The notes below the pieces were generated by a model, which was not told the DNA's origin, searched no databases, and was given only the letters and a program-made list of their open reading frames with translations. 64,000 bases of DNA from Gammaproteobacteria bacterium (GTDB lineage Bacteria; Pseudomonadota; Gammaproteobacteria; Pseudomonadales; Pseudohongiellaceae): NCBI GenBank assembly GCA_030831165.1, contig JAURLP010000010.1, forward strand, positions 1-64,000. Reading direction: 5' to 3'. This document shows positions 9,945 to 19,317 of the stretch, in pieces. Every line of letters starts with the position of its first letter. Position 1 is the first letter of the stretch. The translations under genes and the position numbers were made by a program.

Positions 9945-10943
9945 TTAATTTGTCTCGATCATATTCAGCAATACTTTAGCCGCAATACCAAAACTTTTTA
10001 TTCTGGATTGATGGTCATAGACATGACTAGCCAATACCAGTTCATCAACCTGGGTTCTTTCAATAAATTTTTCAAACCAGACACGAATATTTTCTTCTGT
10101 ACCTACTGCTGATTCACGTAGCATGTAACGCGCTTCTGCTAGTTCGTTTGGACTGGGGTCTCTATCAAAATTAGCTGAAGGCGCTCTTAATGGCCCAGGG
10201 TTTCCCCGGCGGAGCGTCGCAACATGCATTAAAATGGATTTCATTAATACTTCAGCCTCTTCATTAGTATCTGCCGCGAAGACATTAACGGCTGCTGCAG
10301 CATAAGGCTGGGAATGCTGCTTTGATGGTTTGAAGGTTTCGCGATAAATATCCAGAGCCTGATCAAGTAATTCTGGAGCAAAGTGAGAGGCAAAAATATA
10401 AGGTTGGCCAAGTGCAGCGGCCAATTGTGCGCCAAATAAACTTGAACCTAGCAGCCAAATTGGAACCTGTAAGCCTTGCCCGGGGATAGCCTGAATACCC
10501 TGTTCATTACCATCTTCAAAAAATGCCATGAGCTCCAGAACGTCTTGAGGGAAATCATTGGAAGCCCGCATGATATCCCTACGCAGTGCTCGCATGGTAA
10601 TGCCATCAGTTCCTGGGGCCCTGCCGAGACCAAGGTCGACCCTGTCAGGGAATAAGCAAGCCAGTGTGCCGTATTGTTCAGCAATAACCAGCGGTGCATG
10701 ATTTGGCAGCATTACCCCGGCTGCACCAATTCGAATAGTGTCAGTTCCCGCTGCAACATAACCCAGTGCGACTGATGTGGCGGCACTGGCAATCCCCCTC
10801 ATATTATGATGCTCGGCCATCCAGAAACGTTTATAGCCTTGCTTCTCAGCATGCTGAGCAAGATCACGGGAGTTTAATAGGGCTTGTCGGGCACTGCCCC
10901 CTTCAATAATTGGCGCGAGGTCGAGAAGAGAAAAAGCTTTCAT
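9945..10943 (-). CDS. LLM class flavin-dependent oxidoreductase
   Basis: A 332-residue TIM-barrel protein of the bacterial-luciferase-like monooxygenase superfamily, YhbW-like branch. Typical segments are [10 protein letters not shown] (residues about 39-48), [22 protein letters not shown] and [11 protein letters not shown]. Such proteins bind reduced FMN or F420; the substrate is not predictable. The protein is single and monocistronic, next to the pseudogene patch. The ATG at 10943 gives the standard N-terminus (LLDLAPI). Confidence 0.92.
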   Translation of the reverse strand: MKAFSLLDLAPIIEGGSARQALLNSRDLAQHAEKQGYKRFWMAEHHNMRGIASAATSVALGYVAAGTDTIRIGAAGVMLPNHAPLVIAEQYGTLACLFPDRVDLGLGRAPGTDGITMRALRRDIMRASNDFPQDVLELMAFFEDGNEQGIQAIPGQGLQVPIWLLGSSLFGAQLAAALGQPYIFASHFAPELLDQALDIYRETFKPSKQHSQPYAAAAVNVFAADTNEEAEVLMKSILMHVATLRRGNPGPLRAPSANFDRDPSPNELAEARYMLRESAVGTEENIRVWFEKFIERTQVDELVLASHVYDHQSRIKSFGIAAKVLLNMIETN

Positions 10944-11083
10944 CCATTCCTTTATAAAACTGAATGATCATAAACTATTTGAAATAGTTCGAGGACTATT
11001 ATTCACAAGCTAATTCTAACAGATTGCAAAGTCCTTAGAAGGATAATTAACATTTTTCCAGACTGCTGAAAGACTTGAAGTCA

Positions 11084-11118
11084 TTGACATGACGGGTCTA
11101 TGACATAAGATTGTCATA
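11084..11118 (+). promoter_or_regulatory. Promoter with overlapping palindromic operator for the XRE regulator
   Basis: A consensus -35 TTGACA (11084-11089) is followed after 16 bp by TAAGAT (11106-11111). That -10 box is exactly the 6-bp spacer of a perfect inverted repeat with 7-bp arms TATGACA (11099-11105) and TGTCATA (11112-11118). The arrangement predicts that a dimeric regulator, most simply the XRE protein encoded from 11178, would occlude RNA polymerase. The implied 5' leader is about 60 nt. Confidence 0.65.
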
Positions 11119-11177
11119 ACCCAACATCTTCATATGCGGATAATGCCCCAAGTAAAATTTTATATGAGGGCAAAATA

Positions 11178-11810
11178 ATGGAAATGAAATTAAAATCAAA
11201 AAAGATAAAGGAATTACGAACCCAAAAGCTTTGGTCACAAGAAGAATTGGCGGCAGCAAGCAACTTAAGTTTGCGAACAATACAAAGAATTGAAAAAGAT
11301 GGTATTAGTTCTGTTGAATCTTTAAAGGCTCTAGCTTCGGTTTTCGGTCTTCCTGCTGAAGAGATTACAGTAAACGATAAAAGTGTAGACTATCGACATA
11401 CACAAATAGGCTGGACCTTACTCACGGTGTTCGCATGTGTATTATTTATCGATATTTATTTTCCAGTCTCATCTTATTTTTCAATTGTGATCGTTCTGAT
11501 TGCCTTTGCTGTGTCGAGTTTAACAATTAGTGTTAATGATAAAGAGCTGGCTTGGTATTTTGGCCCCAGATTATTTAAAAAAAGTAAGCCCATTGATGAG
11601 ATAGCATCTTGTGAGAAAGTATCCAATAAATGGTGGTGGGGTTGGGGGATACGCTTACGTCCTTTAGCGGGTTACTGGCTCTATAATGTCTCTGGCTTAG
11701 AAGCCGTGGAAATAACACTAAAAAGTGGTAATAAATTTCGCTTGGGAACAGACGAGCCCAATTATCTGTATCAGGCAATAAATAATGCGATTAAAGCCAA
11801 TGAGGAATAG
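11178..11810 (+). CDS. XRE-family regulator with membrane and PH-like domain
   Basis: A 210-residue protein with an N-terminal Cro/C1-type helix-turn-helix (about residues 6-62; SQEELAAASNLSLRTIQRIE). Two membrane helices follow (about 76-93 and 96-116), then a cytosolic C-terminal domain that looks like a bacterial PH-like fold (VEITLKSGNKFRLGTDEP). It is thus a membrane-tethered regulator that may respond to a membrane signal. A palindromic operator overlaps its own promoter, suggesting autoregulation. It converges on hemH with a single base between the two stops; no target gene lies next to it. Confidence 0.85.
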   Translation: MEMKLKSKKIKELRTQKLWSQEELAAASNLSLRTIQRIEKDGISSVESLKALASVFGLPAEEITVNDKSVDYRHTQIGWTLLTVFACVLFIDIYFPVSSYFSIVIVLIAFAVSSLTISVNDKELAWYFGPRLFKKSKPIDEIASCEKVSNKWWWGWGIRLRPLAGYWLYNVSGLEAVEITLKSGNKFRLGTDEPNYLYQAINNAIKANEE

Positions 11811-11811
11811 C

Positions 11812-12852
11812 TTAATTACTGGTGCTGGAAATAGGATATGCCTTAATCCAGCTCGATAAGCAGTCAACCCAATCGTCATTGTTATTCAAGCAAGGAATGT
11901 AAGTTAATTTCTCACCGCCGGCACCAAGAAAAGTTTCGCGCCCCTGCATGTCAATCTCTTCGAGGGTTTCCAGGCAGTCAGTAACAAAAGCCGGACATAA
12001 AACCAGAATTTTTTTCTTTCCTTCGCGGGCAAGTTTTTGCAGTGTATGTTCAGTGCTGGGCTCCAGCCACTTTGCTCGGCCCAGTCTGGATTGATAAGCC
12101 ACTGTATATTGATCGCCAGTTAAACCGGCTTTTTCAACAAAGCATTCTGTTGTTCTAAGCACCTGATGGCGGTAGCAAGTAGCATGAGCGGCAGAAGGTG
12201 ATGATAGAGAGCAGCAGTTTTCACTCTTCAGGCAATGATTGCCGGTAGGGTCAGCCTTGCTAAGATGTGATTCAGGTAGTCCATGGTAACTGAACAACAC
12301 ATGATCAAAGTCTTCGGACAAGGCTGTTCTGGCAGAATTCACCAGAGCGTCAATGTAAGCGGGATTGTCATAAAAGGGTTTGAATACCTGTAGGCTGACA
12401 GCCAAATTGTTTTCAGTAATGACCCGCTGTGCTTCCTTGATGGATGTGGTAATAGTGCTATCAGCATAATGTGGATATAGAGGAATGAACAAAATCTCGT
12501 CAATCCCTTCCATGCTGGCCAGTTGCTTTATTTGTGACTCGATTGAGGGCTGTCCATAACGCATGGCAATTGCTGCAGGGATATCCAGTTTGGGGGTAAG
12601 TGCCTTTAATAACTCATGTGAGCGATGAACGAGTGGCGAGCCGTTATCAGTCCATACTGAGCGATACGCTTCGGCAGATGAATAGGGGCGTTTTGGCAGC
12701 ACGAACAAATTAACGATTAAAGCGCGCAGTAGCCAGGGTAATTGGATAACATAGCGATCCATTAAAAATTGTTTTAGATATTTTCTAACCTTAGGTACTT
12801 CTGGCGCATCAGGGGATCCGAGATTGGCTAACAAGACTGCTCTTTTATTCAT
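11812..12852 (-). CDS. hemH: Ferrochelatase
   Basis: Inserts Fe2+ into protoporphyrin IX, the last step of heme synthesis, at the inner face of the membrane. The 346 residues match the family. The catalytic His190 lies in LFSYHGLPESH, and the acidic helix LETLEEID (about 294-301) supplies the conserved glutamates. Cysteines at 207, 213, 214 and 226 cluster in the insertion where some ferrochelatases hold a [2Fe-2S] cluster, so a cluster is possible but not proven. It is divergent from srkA. Confidence 0.97.
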   Translation of the reverse strand: MNKRAVLLANLGSPDAPEVPKVRKYLKQFLMDRYVIQLPWLLRALIVNLFVLPKRPYSSAEAYRSVWTDNGSPLVHRSHELLKALTPKLDIPAAIAMRYGQPSIESQIKQLASMEGIDEILFIPLYPHYADSTITTSIKEAQRVITENNLAVSLQVFKPFYDNPAYIDALVNSARTALSEDFDHVLFSYHGLPESHLSKADPTGNHCLKSENCCSLSSPSAAHATCYRHQVLRTTECFVEKAGLTGDQYTVAYQSRLGRAKWLEPSTEHTLQKLAREGKKKILVLCPAFVTDCLETLEEIDMQGRETFLGAGGEKLTYIPCLNNNDDWVDCLSSWIKAYPISSTSN

Positions 12853-12936
12853 TGTATAAAGTTCTCTTCATTTCTCTTTGTTAGATGACTTTGTTTTAAT
12901 CATGCGCATTGTAGCTTTTTTTATTACGGAAGTTTT

Positions 12937-13929
12937 ATGGAAAACGGATCAGCCCACCCTTTTGCACTTTTAAGCCCGGATATGGTGATCGATGCAGTTG
13001 AAAGCAGTGGTCTGGTCTCAGATGCCAGAGTGTTTGCATTGAACTCATACGAAAATCGTGTTTATCAGGTTGGTATTGAGGAGTCTGTGCCAATCATCGT
13101 GAAATTTTATCGCCCACAGCGGTGGTCGACTGCTCAAATCCTGGAAGAGCATGAGTTCAGTCTGGAATTAGCTGATCTGGAAATTCCTATAGTGCCTCCG
13201 ATAAAAAATGCTGAGGGAAAGACACTCTTAGAATTTGAGGGTTTTCGTTTTGCTATTTTTGAACGTAGAGGCGGTCATCCGCCTGAGTTTGATAACCTGG
13301 ATAATTTATTAGTCATGGGACGTTTTCTTGGTCGTATGCATCAGGTAGGCAGTATGCGGGAGTTTCAAACCCGCAACACCTTGAGCATAGAACTGTTTGC
13401 TGAAAAAAATGTCAGTTTCTTGCTGGAGCATGATTTTTTGCCGCCAGATTTACGCAAGGCTTATGAATCACTGGCGCAAGATTTAATCACGCGCATGTAT
13501 TCAATCAAAAAAGAATCCAGACAGGCAAAATTAATTAGAACTCATGGGGATTGCCATATTGGGAATGTATTATGGCGCGATGACACACCACATTTTGTCG
13601 ATTTGGATGATTGCATGATGGCTCCGGCAATTCAGGATATGTGGATGCTGTTGTCGGGTTCTCGAGAACAGCGCTTGCAACAACTGGCAGAAATAGTAGA
13701 TGGTTATAATGAGTTTTATCACTTTAATCCAAGTGAATTACCATTAATAGAAACTTATAGAACCTTGCGTTTAATGAACTACAGCGCCTGGCTAGCACGG
13801 CGGTGGGATGATCCTGCATTCCCTCTCAGCTTTCCCTGGTTTAATACCGAAAATTATTGGGCGGGGCACATTTTGGAACTCAGAGAACAATTAGCTGCAT
13901 TAGATGAGCCACCTCTGGTAATTTATTGA
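12937..13929 (+). CDS. srkA: Stress response kinase A (YihE/SrkA)
   Basis: Ser/Thr protein kinase of the aminoglycoside-phosphotransferase-like fold, 330 residues, known in E. coli to counter stress-induced cell death. The catalytic loop HGDCHIGN is at 203-210 (Asp205, Asn210) and the metal-binding VDLDD at 221-225. The N-terminus contains ALNSYENRVYQV, typical of SrkA. GGAAG lies before the ATG. Homologues often sit next to dsbA; here they do not, since a Rossmann oxidoreductase follows. Confidence 0.95.
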   Translation: MENGSAHPFALLSPDMVIDAVESSGLVSDARVFALNSYENRVYQVGIEESVPIIVKFYRPQRWSTAQILEEHEFSLELADLEIPIVPPIKNAEGKTLLEFEGFRFAIFERRGGHPPEFDNLDNLLVMGRFLGRMHQVGSMREFQTRNTLSIELFAEKNVSFLLEHDFLPPDLRKAYESLAQDLITRMYSIKKESRQAKLIRTHGDCHIGNVLWRDDTPHFVDLDDCMMAPAIQDMWMLLSGSREQRLQQLAEIVDGYNEFYHFNPSELPLIETYRTLRLMNYSAWLARRWDDPAFPLSFPWFNTENYWAGHILELREQLAALDEPPLVIY

Positions 13930-14072
13930 TCAAGGCTTCCAGTTTAAGCCCTAAAGAATGTGAACGATGAATTTTCAAAGGGAATAAGTATTGGACAAGC
14001 GGCAGGTCAGGATTTAAATTCTATCGTGGCGTTATCCAATCCATTTTCAAATGCTCTGCACGGGAGAATATT

Positions 14073-14807
14073 ATGATAAGAAAATTCCTAACGGTTCCAA
14101 TACTTTTTATATCCATTTTATTCTTTGGTATTGCAGGTTGTCTGTCGGCTCAGGCTGAAACAATCGCCATTATTGGTACTGGAAATGTAGGATCTGCACT
14201 AGGACAGCGTTTCACAGAAATCGGTCACACGGTTATCTATGGTTCACGTAGCCCGATGCGTCAGGATGTGCAGGATCTGGTTACCCTGTCAGGTCCGAAT
14301 GCAAGCGCGGCTACACCGCAGGAAGCAGCACAACAAGCAAGCATTATAGTCCTTGCTGTACCCTGGGATGCGGTTGAACAAGTAGTACAAGGATTAGGCA
14401 ATTTGTCCGGGCGCCTCATTATAGATCCAACAAACCCACGCATAATAACCGAAGACGGACTTCGTGATTTCGCATTTCATGACTCAAACGCGGAACGTAT
14501 TAAGGCACTCGCTCCAGAGGCTTTTGTTGTAAAAGCTTTTGGATCACTTGGAGACTATACCATGCTTGAACCTGAGCTCGCTGGCGGTCCAGTTAGTGTT
14601 CCACTTGCGGGTGATGACGCAAACGCAAAAAGTATCGTTGCAGAATTAATCAGCAATATGGGTTTATATCCAGTTGATATTGGCCCACTTCGCTACGCTC
14701 ACGTAATTGAAGCTCTGCACTATCTTCGATATAACGCCGGGGTTTTCAATGGGGCCCGAATTAATTTCTATTTGCCCGCGGATGAGGCTGATCCAACTGC
14801 TCAATAA
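14073..14807 (+). CDS. Exported F420/NADP-reductase-like Rossmann protein
   Basis: A 244-residue protein whose core is an NAD(P)-binding domain of the F420-dependent NADP reductase type. IAIIGTGNVGSALG, IIVLAVPWDAVEQV, FVVKAFGSLGDYTM and the C-terminal LHYLRYNAGVFNG are visible. Unlike cytosolic relatives it begins with a signal sequence (residues 1 to about 28, RKFLTVPILFISILFFGIAG), with a possible signal peptidase I site after SAQA and also a lipobox-like IAGC. The first beta strand begins a few residues after cleavage. The electron carrier available outside the cytoplasm is unclear. It has no operon partner. Confidence 0.85.
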   Translation: MIRKFLTVPILFISILFFGIAGCLSAQAETIAIIGTGNVGSALGQRFTEIGHTVIYGSRSPMRQDVQDLVTLSGPNASAATPQEAAQQASIIVLAVPWDAVEQVVQGLGNLSGRLIIDPTNPRIITEDGLRDFAFHDSNAERIKALAPEAFVVKAFGSLGDYTMLEPELAGGPVSVPLAGDDANAKSIVAELISNMGLYPVDIGPLRYAHVIEALHYLRYNAGVFNGARINFYLPADEADPTAQ

Positions 14808-14886
14808 TGTTCGTCGCTGATACACTATTGTTTACGTTTAATGTAAGGATGTTTGGCACAAGGGCGGAGCAAGTATAAGACGGAAA

Positions 14887-16131
14887 TCAGTGAGCATTTC
14901 TTTCGTTCATTTTTTGCGCATTTTCAGCTTTTGCAATGAAGGGAAACTCATTTTTATAATTCTGTAATTGCTTGAGGTTTATGGAACCCAGTTCCCGGTT
15001 TCGTAAATTATGGATGAGTTTTAAGGTTTTGAAACTATCAAACCAGTTATGCATGTGCTTGTTAAATCCAGCCTGATCCTTACTATTCTCGCGAGCATGC
15101 GATATTGATTTATTCACCCCAATATCGACAAGTGAATTAAACAGTAATTTATCCTTTAAAAGCTCATCTAGCTCGTTACCCTGCCACAATGCAGGCAAAA
15201 GACTTAACCATCTTTTCAAATAAAAAAAACATTGCGGGTGGTAAAACAGATAATCGGTTTCGGAATTTTTTAATTCATTTATTTTATTGATTGCGGGCCC
15301 TGTACCGAAAGGAACACGGCTCGAAGATCGACCAGAAAGACTAATGACCGGCTTTGATAATGACTGAATCTCACCAATTTTTTTTAATTTATTAAGTAAA
15401 TAGAAATCTTCACCGGCTGCACGTCTAGGAAAACCTCTGGCAAGAGCATAATACTTGTGATGTAAAAGCAAAGTGCTCCCTATACTATGAAAAGTATAGG
15501 GAGACGTGGCCCAGCTTAATGCTTCAACATAATAATGAAGTGAATACTCATAAAGCTGGAGGCTACGCTGTGATTTGTTTTGAGGATTGATCTTATGACT
15601 GAAAGGGTAAAGTGCTGCAGCAGTGTCATCATGTAATTGCAGAGTTGCACCTAGGTAGTCTGCGGGTAAATCGACATCTGCATCAGTGTTATGAATCCAG
15701 GGTGACAGGATCTTGTTGTCATAAATTAATTGGCAGGCAATATCACAGGCAATTTTTCGCGCCAGACCTACTCCTTGCTTGTCAGGGATAGAGTAATTTT
15801 GGAGTAATAAAAGATCTGACCCATTATTATTTAATTGTCTTAGCTCGCACTGTTCATTGATGATTTTTTGCAAAGAAAATTGTTGCTTAATTAATTCAAC
15901 GAGCTTTTGGGTGCGTAGTGAAGCGTCTGTGTTAGTGGCAGATACAGGGCTATTAAGCACTAAAATAACCAATAAGTTTTTGTTTTTGCTTAACGATTCT
16001 AATAATAGAGGCAGCGTTTCAGCTTCATCAAAAGCGGGGATACAGACAACATGCTGCCATTGATGGGTCAGGTTGTGGACAAAGTGGATTTCACTTTCGG
16101 CATAGCGCTGGAGGTATTTGCCGATAGACAT
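14887..16131 (-). CDS. GT-A-fold glycosyltransferase-like protein (family 2 type)
   Basis: A 414-residue protein with features of a family 2 glycosyltransferase. These are an N-terminal VVCIPAFDEAETLPLLLESL (about 28-47), a DxD-like HNTDADVDLP (Asp150, Asp152) for metal-nucleotide binding and an RRAAGEDFYLLNKL segment (Glu241-Asp242) like the usual ED acceptor motif. There are no membrane helices. The C-terminal 130 residues are polar and helical. It starts 7 bp after the RND permease stop, so the two are probably co-transcribed, though no functional link is known. Sugar donor and acceptor are unknown. Confidence 0.75.
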   Translation of the reverse strand: MSIGKYLQRYAESEIHFVHNLTHQWQHVVCIPAFDEAETLPLLLESLSKNKNLLVILVLNSPVSATNTDASLRTQKLVELIKQQFSLQKIINEQCELRQLNNNGSDLLLLQNYSIPDKQGVGLARKIACDIACQLIYDNKILSPWIHNTDADVDLPADYLGATLQLHDDTAAALYPFSHKINPQNKSQRSLQLYEYSLHYYVEALSWATSPYTFHSIGSTLLLHHKYYALARGFPRRAAGEDFYLLNKLKKIGEIQSLSKPVISLSGRSSSRVPFGTGPAINKINELKNSETDYLFYHPQCFFYLKRWLSLLPALWQGNELDELLKDKLLFNSLVDIGVNKSISHARENSKDQAGFNKHMHNWFDSFKTLKLIHNLRNRELGSINLKQLQNYKNEFPFIAKAENAQKMNERNAH

Positions 16132-16138
16132 TATTGTT

Positions 16139-19100
16139 CTAGCTCGCTTGCATAGCAGGAGCGTCTAGTTTTTTCTTGCCCGATAAAAGTGATTTGAAAT
16201 CTTCCAGAATCACATAAAGGCAGGGTATTAATAACAAAGTAATTACGGTAGCGAACAGTATGCCAAAAGCCAATGAGGCCGCCATGGGAATCAGGAAGCG
16301 AGCCTGTAAGCTGGTTTCAAGCATTATAGGTAATAAGCCAATGAAGGTGGTTATTGATGTGAGCAGGATGGCCCGGAATCTGGCTGTGCCTGCGGTAACA
16401 ACAGAATCAAACAATGACATTTTATTTTTTGATGTATTGATGAAATCAAGCAGGATGATGCTGTCATTTACCACTACGCCGGATAAAGCAATGATGCCAA
16501 GAAATGATAGAAAATTTAGCGGCATGTCGATGATCATATGACCGACCATTGCACCCACAACACCAAAAGGGATAACCCCCATAATAATAAGCGGCTGCAT
16601 ATAAGAACGTAAAGGCACTGCGAGCAGAGCATAAATACCAAATAACGCAAAGATCATGCCCCTAATCATATCCGTGATCAGATCTCCAGTGACTGATAGC
16701 CCACCGTCGGTTTGCTGGCTGACATTGGGGTAGCGCATAAATAATTGAGGGAAAAAATTATCTTCTAAATCTTTTGCTACTTCTGCTGGCTCCACCATGC
16801 TTTCGATAATATCCGCATTAATTGCGACTGAGCGCTGCCCATTAACGCGATTGATACGCGCGTAACCTTTTTCCATCTGGAAATCGGCAACAGAAGTAAA
16901 AGGTACAGTTTCTCCCTGGTTAGTCCTGATATACATATTTTCCAGATCACCAATTGAGACACGTTCTGATTCTGGATAACGAACCATGACTTTTAATTCA
17001 TCATCGCCTCGTTGAAGCCGCTGTGCCTGTGCGCCAAAAAAAGCACTACGTACTTGCGATGAAATATCGTTCAAATTTAACCCCATTACTTCGGCGCGAG
17101 ACTTAATCTGCAAACGCAATTCATCCTTATTACTGACGGCACCATTGGTGATATTGATGAGGCCGGCATAACTATGTAACTGGGTTTCAAGTTCTATAGC
17201 TGCGGCAGTCAGTTGTTCGGGGTTTTCGCTAACCAGTTGGTAAGAAATTGCACTGCCGCCGAAGCTGTCAGAACTATTAAAAACAATATTTTTCATGCCC
17301 GGCATAATGCCCACATAATTGCGCATATATTCAGTAATCAGATCAAGGTCAACTTGACCAGCAACATCCTTGTCCAGTTCCAGCACAGCTGTCCCTGAAG
17401 CCGCACCAGTGCCAACAATTAAAAGATGGTCAAGAATTTCTGTAGATATTTCATCTGTCTCAGCATCCATGAATTCGAATTGCCCATTTAATGCCAATGC
17501 TGATTCTTCTAATCTACTCATGACGTTACTGGTTTGCTGCTCCGGGCTGCCTTCAACCATGGTGACATTGATTTGAATAAAATCACTGGGAATTTCCGGT
17601 AGGAAAACCACTCTGATAATGCCGCCGGCAACCAGACCTACACTTAAAATCAGCATGCTAAAGAAAGAGGCCAGAGTGGTGTAGCGGTTTTTAATGCAGC
17701 TCTCGAGTAGGGGTTTATAGTAGTTAGTCACTAACTTATCCAGTCCTTTGTTGCAGCTTTCCTGCAGGCGATGAAACCATCCTCCGTGATTGGGCTTGCC
17801 AAAATGCACGAGATGAGAAGGGAGAATGAGCTTTGATTCTATTAAAGAGAAAGTGAGGCAGAGAATTACAACCCCGCCAATCGCTGCGGTAAAGGCCGAA
17901 ATTATGCCGCTAATCATCATCAAGGGCAGAAAAGCCACAATGGTTGTTAAGACTCCAAATGTAGCTGGTCGGGCAACCCGATTGGCCCCATGCACAACAC
18001 TGTCAATGCTGTGACCATATTTGGTCATGCTGTGATGGGCACTTTCTCCAATGATTATTGCGTCGTCTACAACAATTCCCAGCACCATAATAAAACCGAA
18101 CAGGCTCATCAGGTTGATGCTGATGCCAAGAGAGGGCATTAAAGCCAGGGTACCTAAAAAACAAATAGGGATACCTATAATGACCCAAAAAGCCAATCTG
18201 ACTTCCAAAAAGACAGTCAGTAGCAAAAACACTAAAAGGGCGCCCATCAGCATGTTTTCAGTCATCATGCTCAGCCGGTCCTGAAGGTAGAAAGAGGTAT
18301 CACCCCACAAATCCATATTGATACCAGCAGGCAGGGAAGTGCGACGTTCTTCAACAAAGTTTCGTATGGTTTCTGTAACTGCCAGTACGTTTTGATCGCT
18401 TAATGTTTGGATGGCCAGTTCAACAGTTGGCTTACCATCGAAGCGGGCGTAGTTTTCGGTATCTTCAAAACCATCTACGACTGTCGCGATATCGCCGACC
18501 GTTAATATGGTTCCATCACTGCTTGTCATCAAAACAATCCGGTTAAAATCCTGGTAGTTGTAGGCAAGAGCCTGAGTTCGGAGCACAATTTCTCCTCCGG
18601 AGGTTTCAATTGAACCGGCGGGCAAATCCAGGGAAGAAAATCGAATTCGTTGGGCAATATCATCAAGGGTCATGCCATATTTCAGTAGAGTATTTTCTGA
18701 GACTTCAATAGTGATTTCATAATTTCTGACGCCATCTATGCGGACCGAGCTGATGTCAGGAAGCTCCAGCAACTCGTTACGAATGCTCTGTGCCAGTTCT
18801 TTGTGGCTTACGGGATCCATGTCGCCATATATTGCAAGGCGAATAGCATCTTGCCGGTTAATGATTCGTGAAACTCTAGCGGGCTCTGCCTGTACAGGGA
18901 AAGTTTGAATTGAATCAATATTAACTTTGACATTATTGAGCACTTCATTGATGTCATAAGATTCATCAATCTCCAGATTGACAGTTCCTACGCCTTCATT
19001 CGCGACTGAGCGAATAAAGTCTATGCCATCGACACCTTCCAAAGCGCTTTCAACGGGAATGACAATGCCTGTCTCGACATCCGCAGGCGAAGCTCCAGGT

Positions 19101-19273
19101 AAAGCGACAGTGACCTGAATGACAGGGATAAAAAGATCTGGATTGGCTTTTTTGGTAATGGTAAAGGCAGAAAAAGTGCCTGCAATTATAATGATGAACA
19201 TCAGCAGATTTGCAGCCACATGATTGTGGGCAAACCAGGATATTAGCCCTTTTTGTTCTTTAAGTTGTCCCAT
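16139..19273 (-). CDS. RND efflux transporter permease (AcrB/MexB-like)
   Basis: An inner-membrane proton-driven pump of the AcrB/HAE1 superfamily, 1044 residues with the expected two repeats. The first helix (about residues 19-38) opens the protein, and two large periplasmic loops follow the usual helix pattern. The transmembrane proton-relay aspartates are seen in GIVVDDAIIIGES (about 403-415). Sequence style (GASPADVETGIVIPVESALEGVDG) resembles the uncharacterised AcrB-like group found with HlyD adaptors rather than AcrB itself. The adaptor gene lies 44 bp upstream; no TolC-like gene is adjacent, so an outer-membrane partner must be elsewhere. Confidence 0.95.
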   Translation of the reverse strand: MGQLKEQKGLISWFAHNHVAANLLMFIIIIAGTFSAFTITKKANPDLFIPVIQVTVALPGASPADVETGIVIPVESALEGVDGIDFIRSVANEGVGTVNLEIDESYDINEVLNNVKVNIDSIQTFPVQAEPARVSRIINRQDAIRLAIYGDMDPVSHKELAQSIRNELLELPDISSVRIDGVRNYEITIEVSENTLLKYGMTLDDIAQRIRFSSLDLPAGSIETSGGEIVLRTQALAYNYQDFNRIVLMTSSDGTILTVGDIATVVDGFEDTENYARFDGKPTVELAIQTLSDQNVLAVTETIRNFVEERRTSLPAGINMDLWGDTSFYLQDRLSMMTENMLMGALLVFLLLTVFLEVRLAFWVIIGIPICFLGTLALMPSLGISINLMSLFGFIMVLGIVVDDAIIIGESAHHSMTKYGHSIDSVVHGANRVARPATFGVLTTIVAFLPLMMISGIISAFTAAIGGVVILCLTFSLIESKLILPSHLVHFGKPNHGGWFHRLQESCNKGLDKLVTNYYKPLLESCIKNRYTTLASFFSMLILSVGLVAGGIIRVVFLPEIPSDFIQINVTMVEGSPEQQTSNVMSRLEESALALNGQFEFMDAETDEISTEILDHLLIVGTGAASGTAVLELDKDVAGQVDLDLITEYMRNYVGIMPGMKNIVFNSSDSFGGSAISYQLVSENPEQLTAAAIELETQLHSYAGLINITNGAVSNKDELRLQIKSRAEVMGLNLNDISSQVRSAFFGAQAQRLQRGDDELKVMVRYPESERVSIGDLENMYIRTNQGETVPFTSVADFQMEKGYARINRVNGQRSVAINADIIESMVEPAEVAKDLEDNFFPQLFMRYPNVSQQTDGGLSVTGDLITDMIRGMIFALFGIYALLAVPLRSYMQPLIIMGVIPFGVVGAMVGHMIIDMPLNFLSFLGIIALSGVVVNDSIILLDFINTSKNKMSLFDSVVTAGTARFRAILLTSITTFIGLLPIMLETSLQARFLIPMAASLAFGILFATVITLLLIPCLYVILEDFKSLLSGKKKLDAPAMQAS

Positions 19274-19317
19274 CAGACTATTTTCACCAAGATTAAGTTA
19301 TTAGTTACTGACAAGCA

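Noticed and set aside
16139-19273. Long open frames on the opposite strand of the RND permease (also in valS, PEPCK and lnt)
   Set aside because: They overlap conserved genes entirely and their translations show no domains or start signals.
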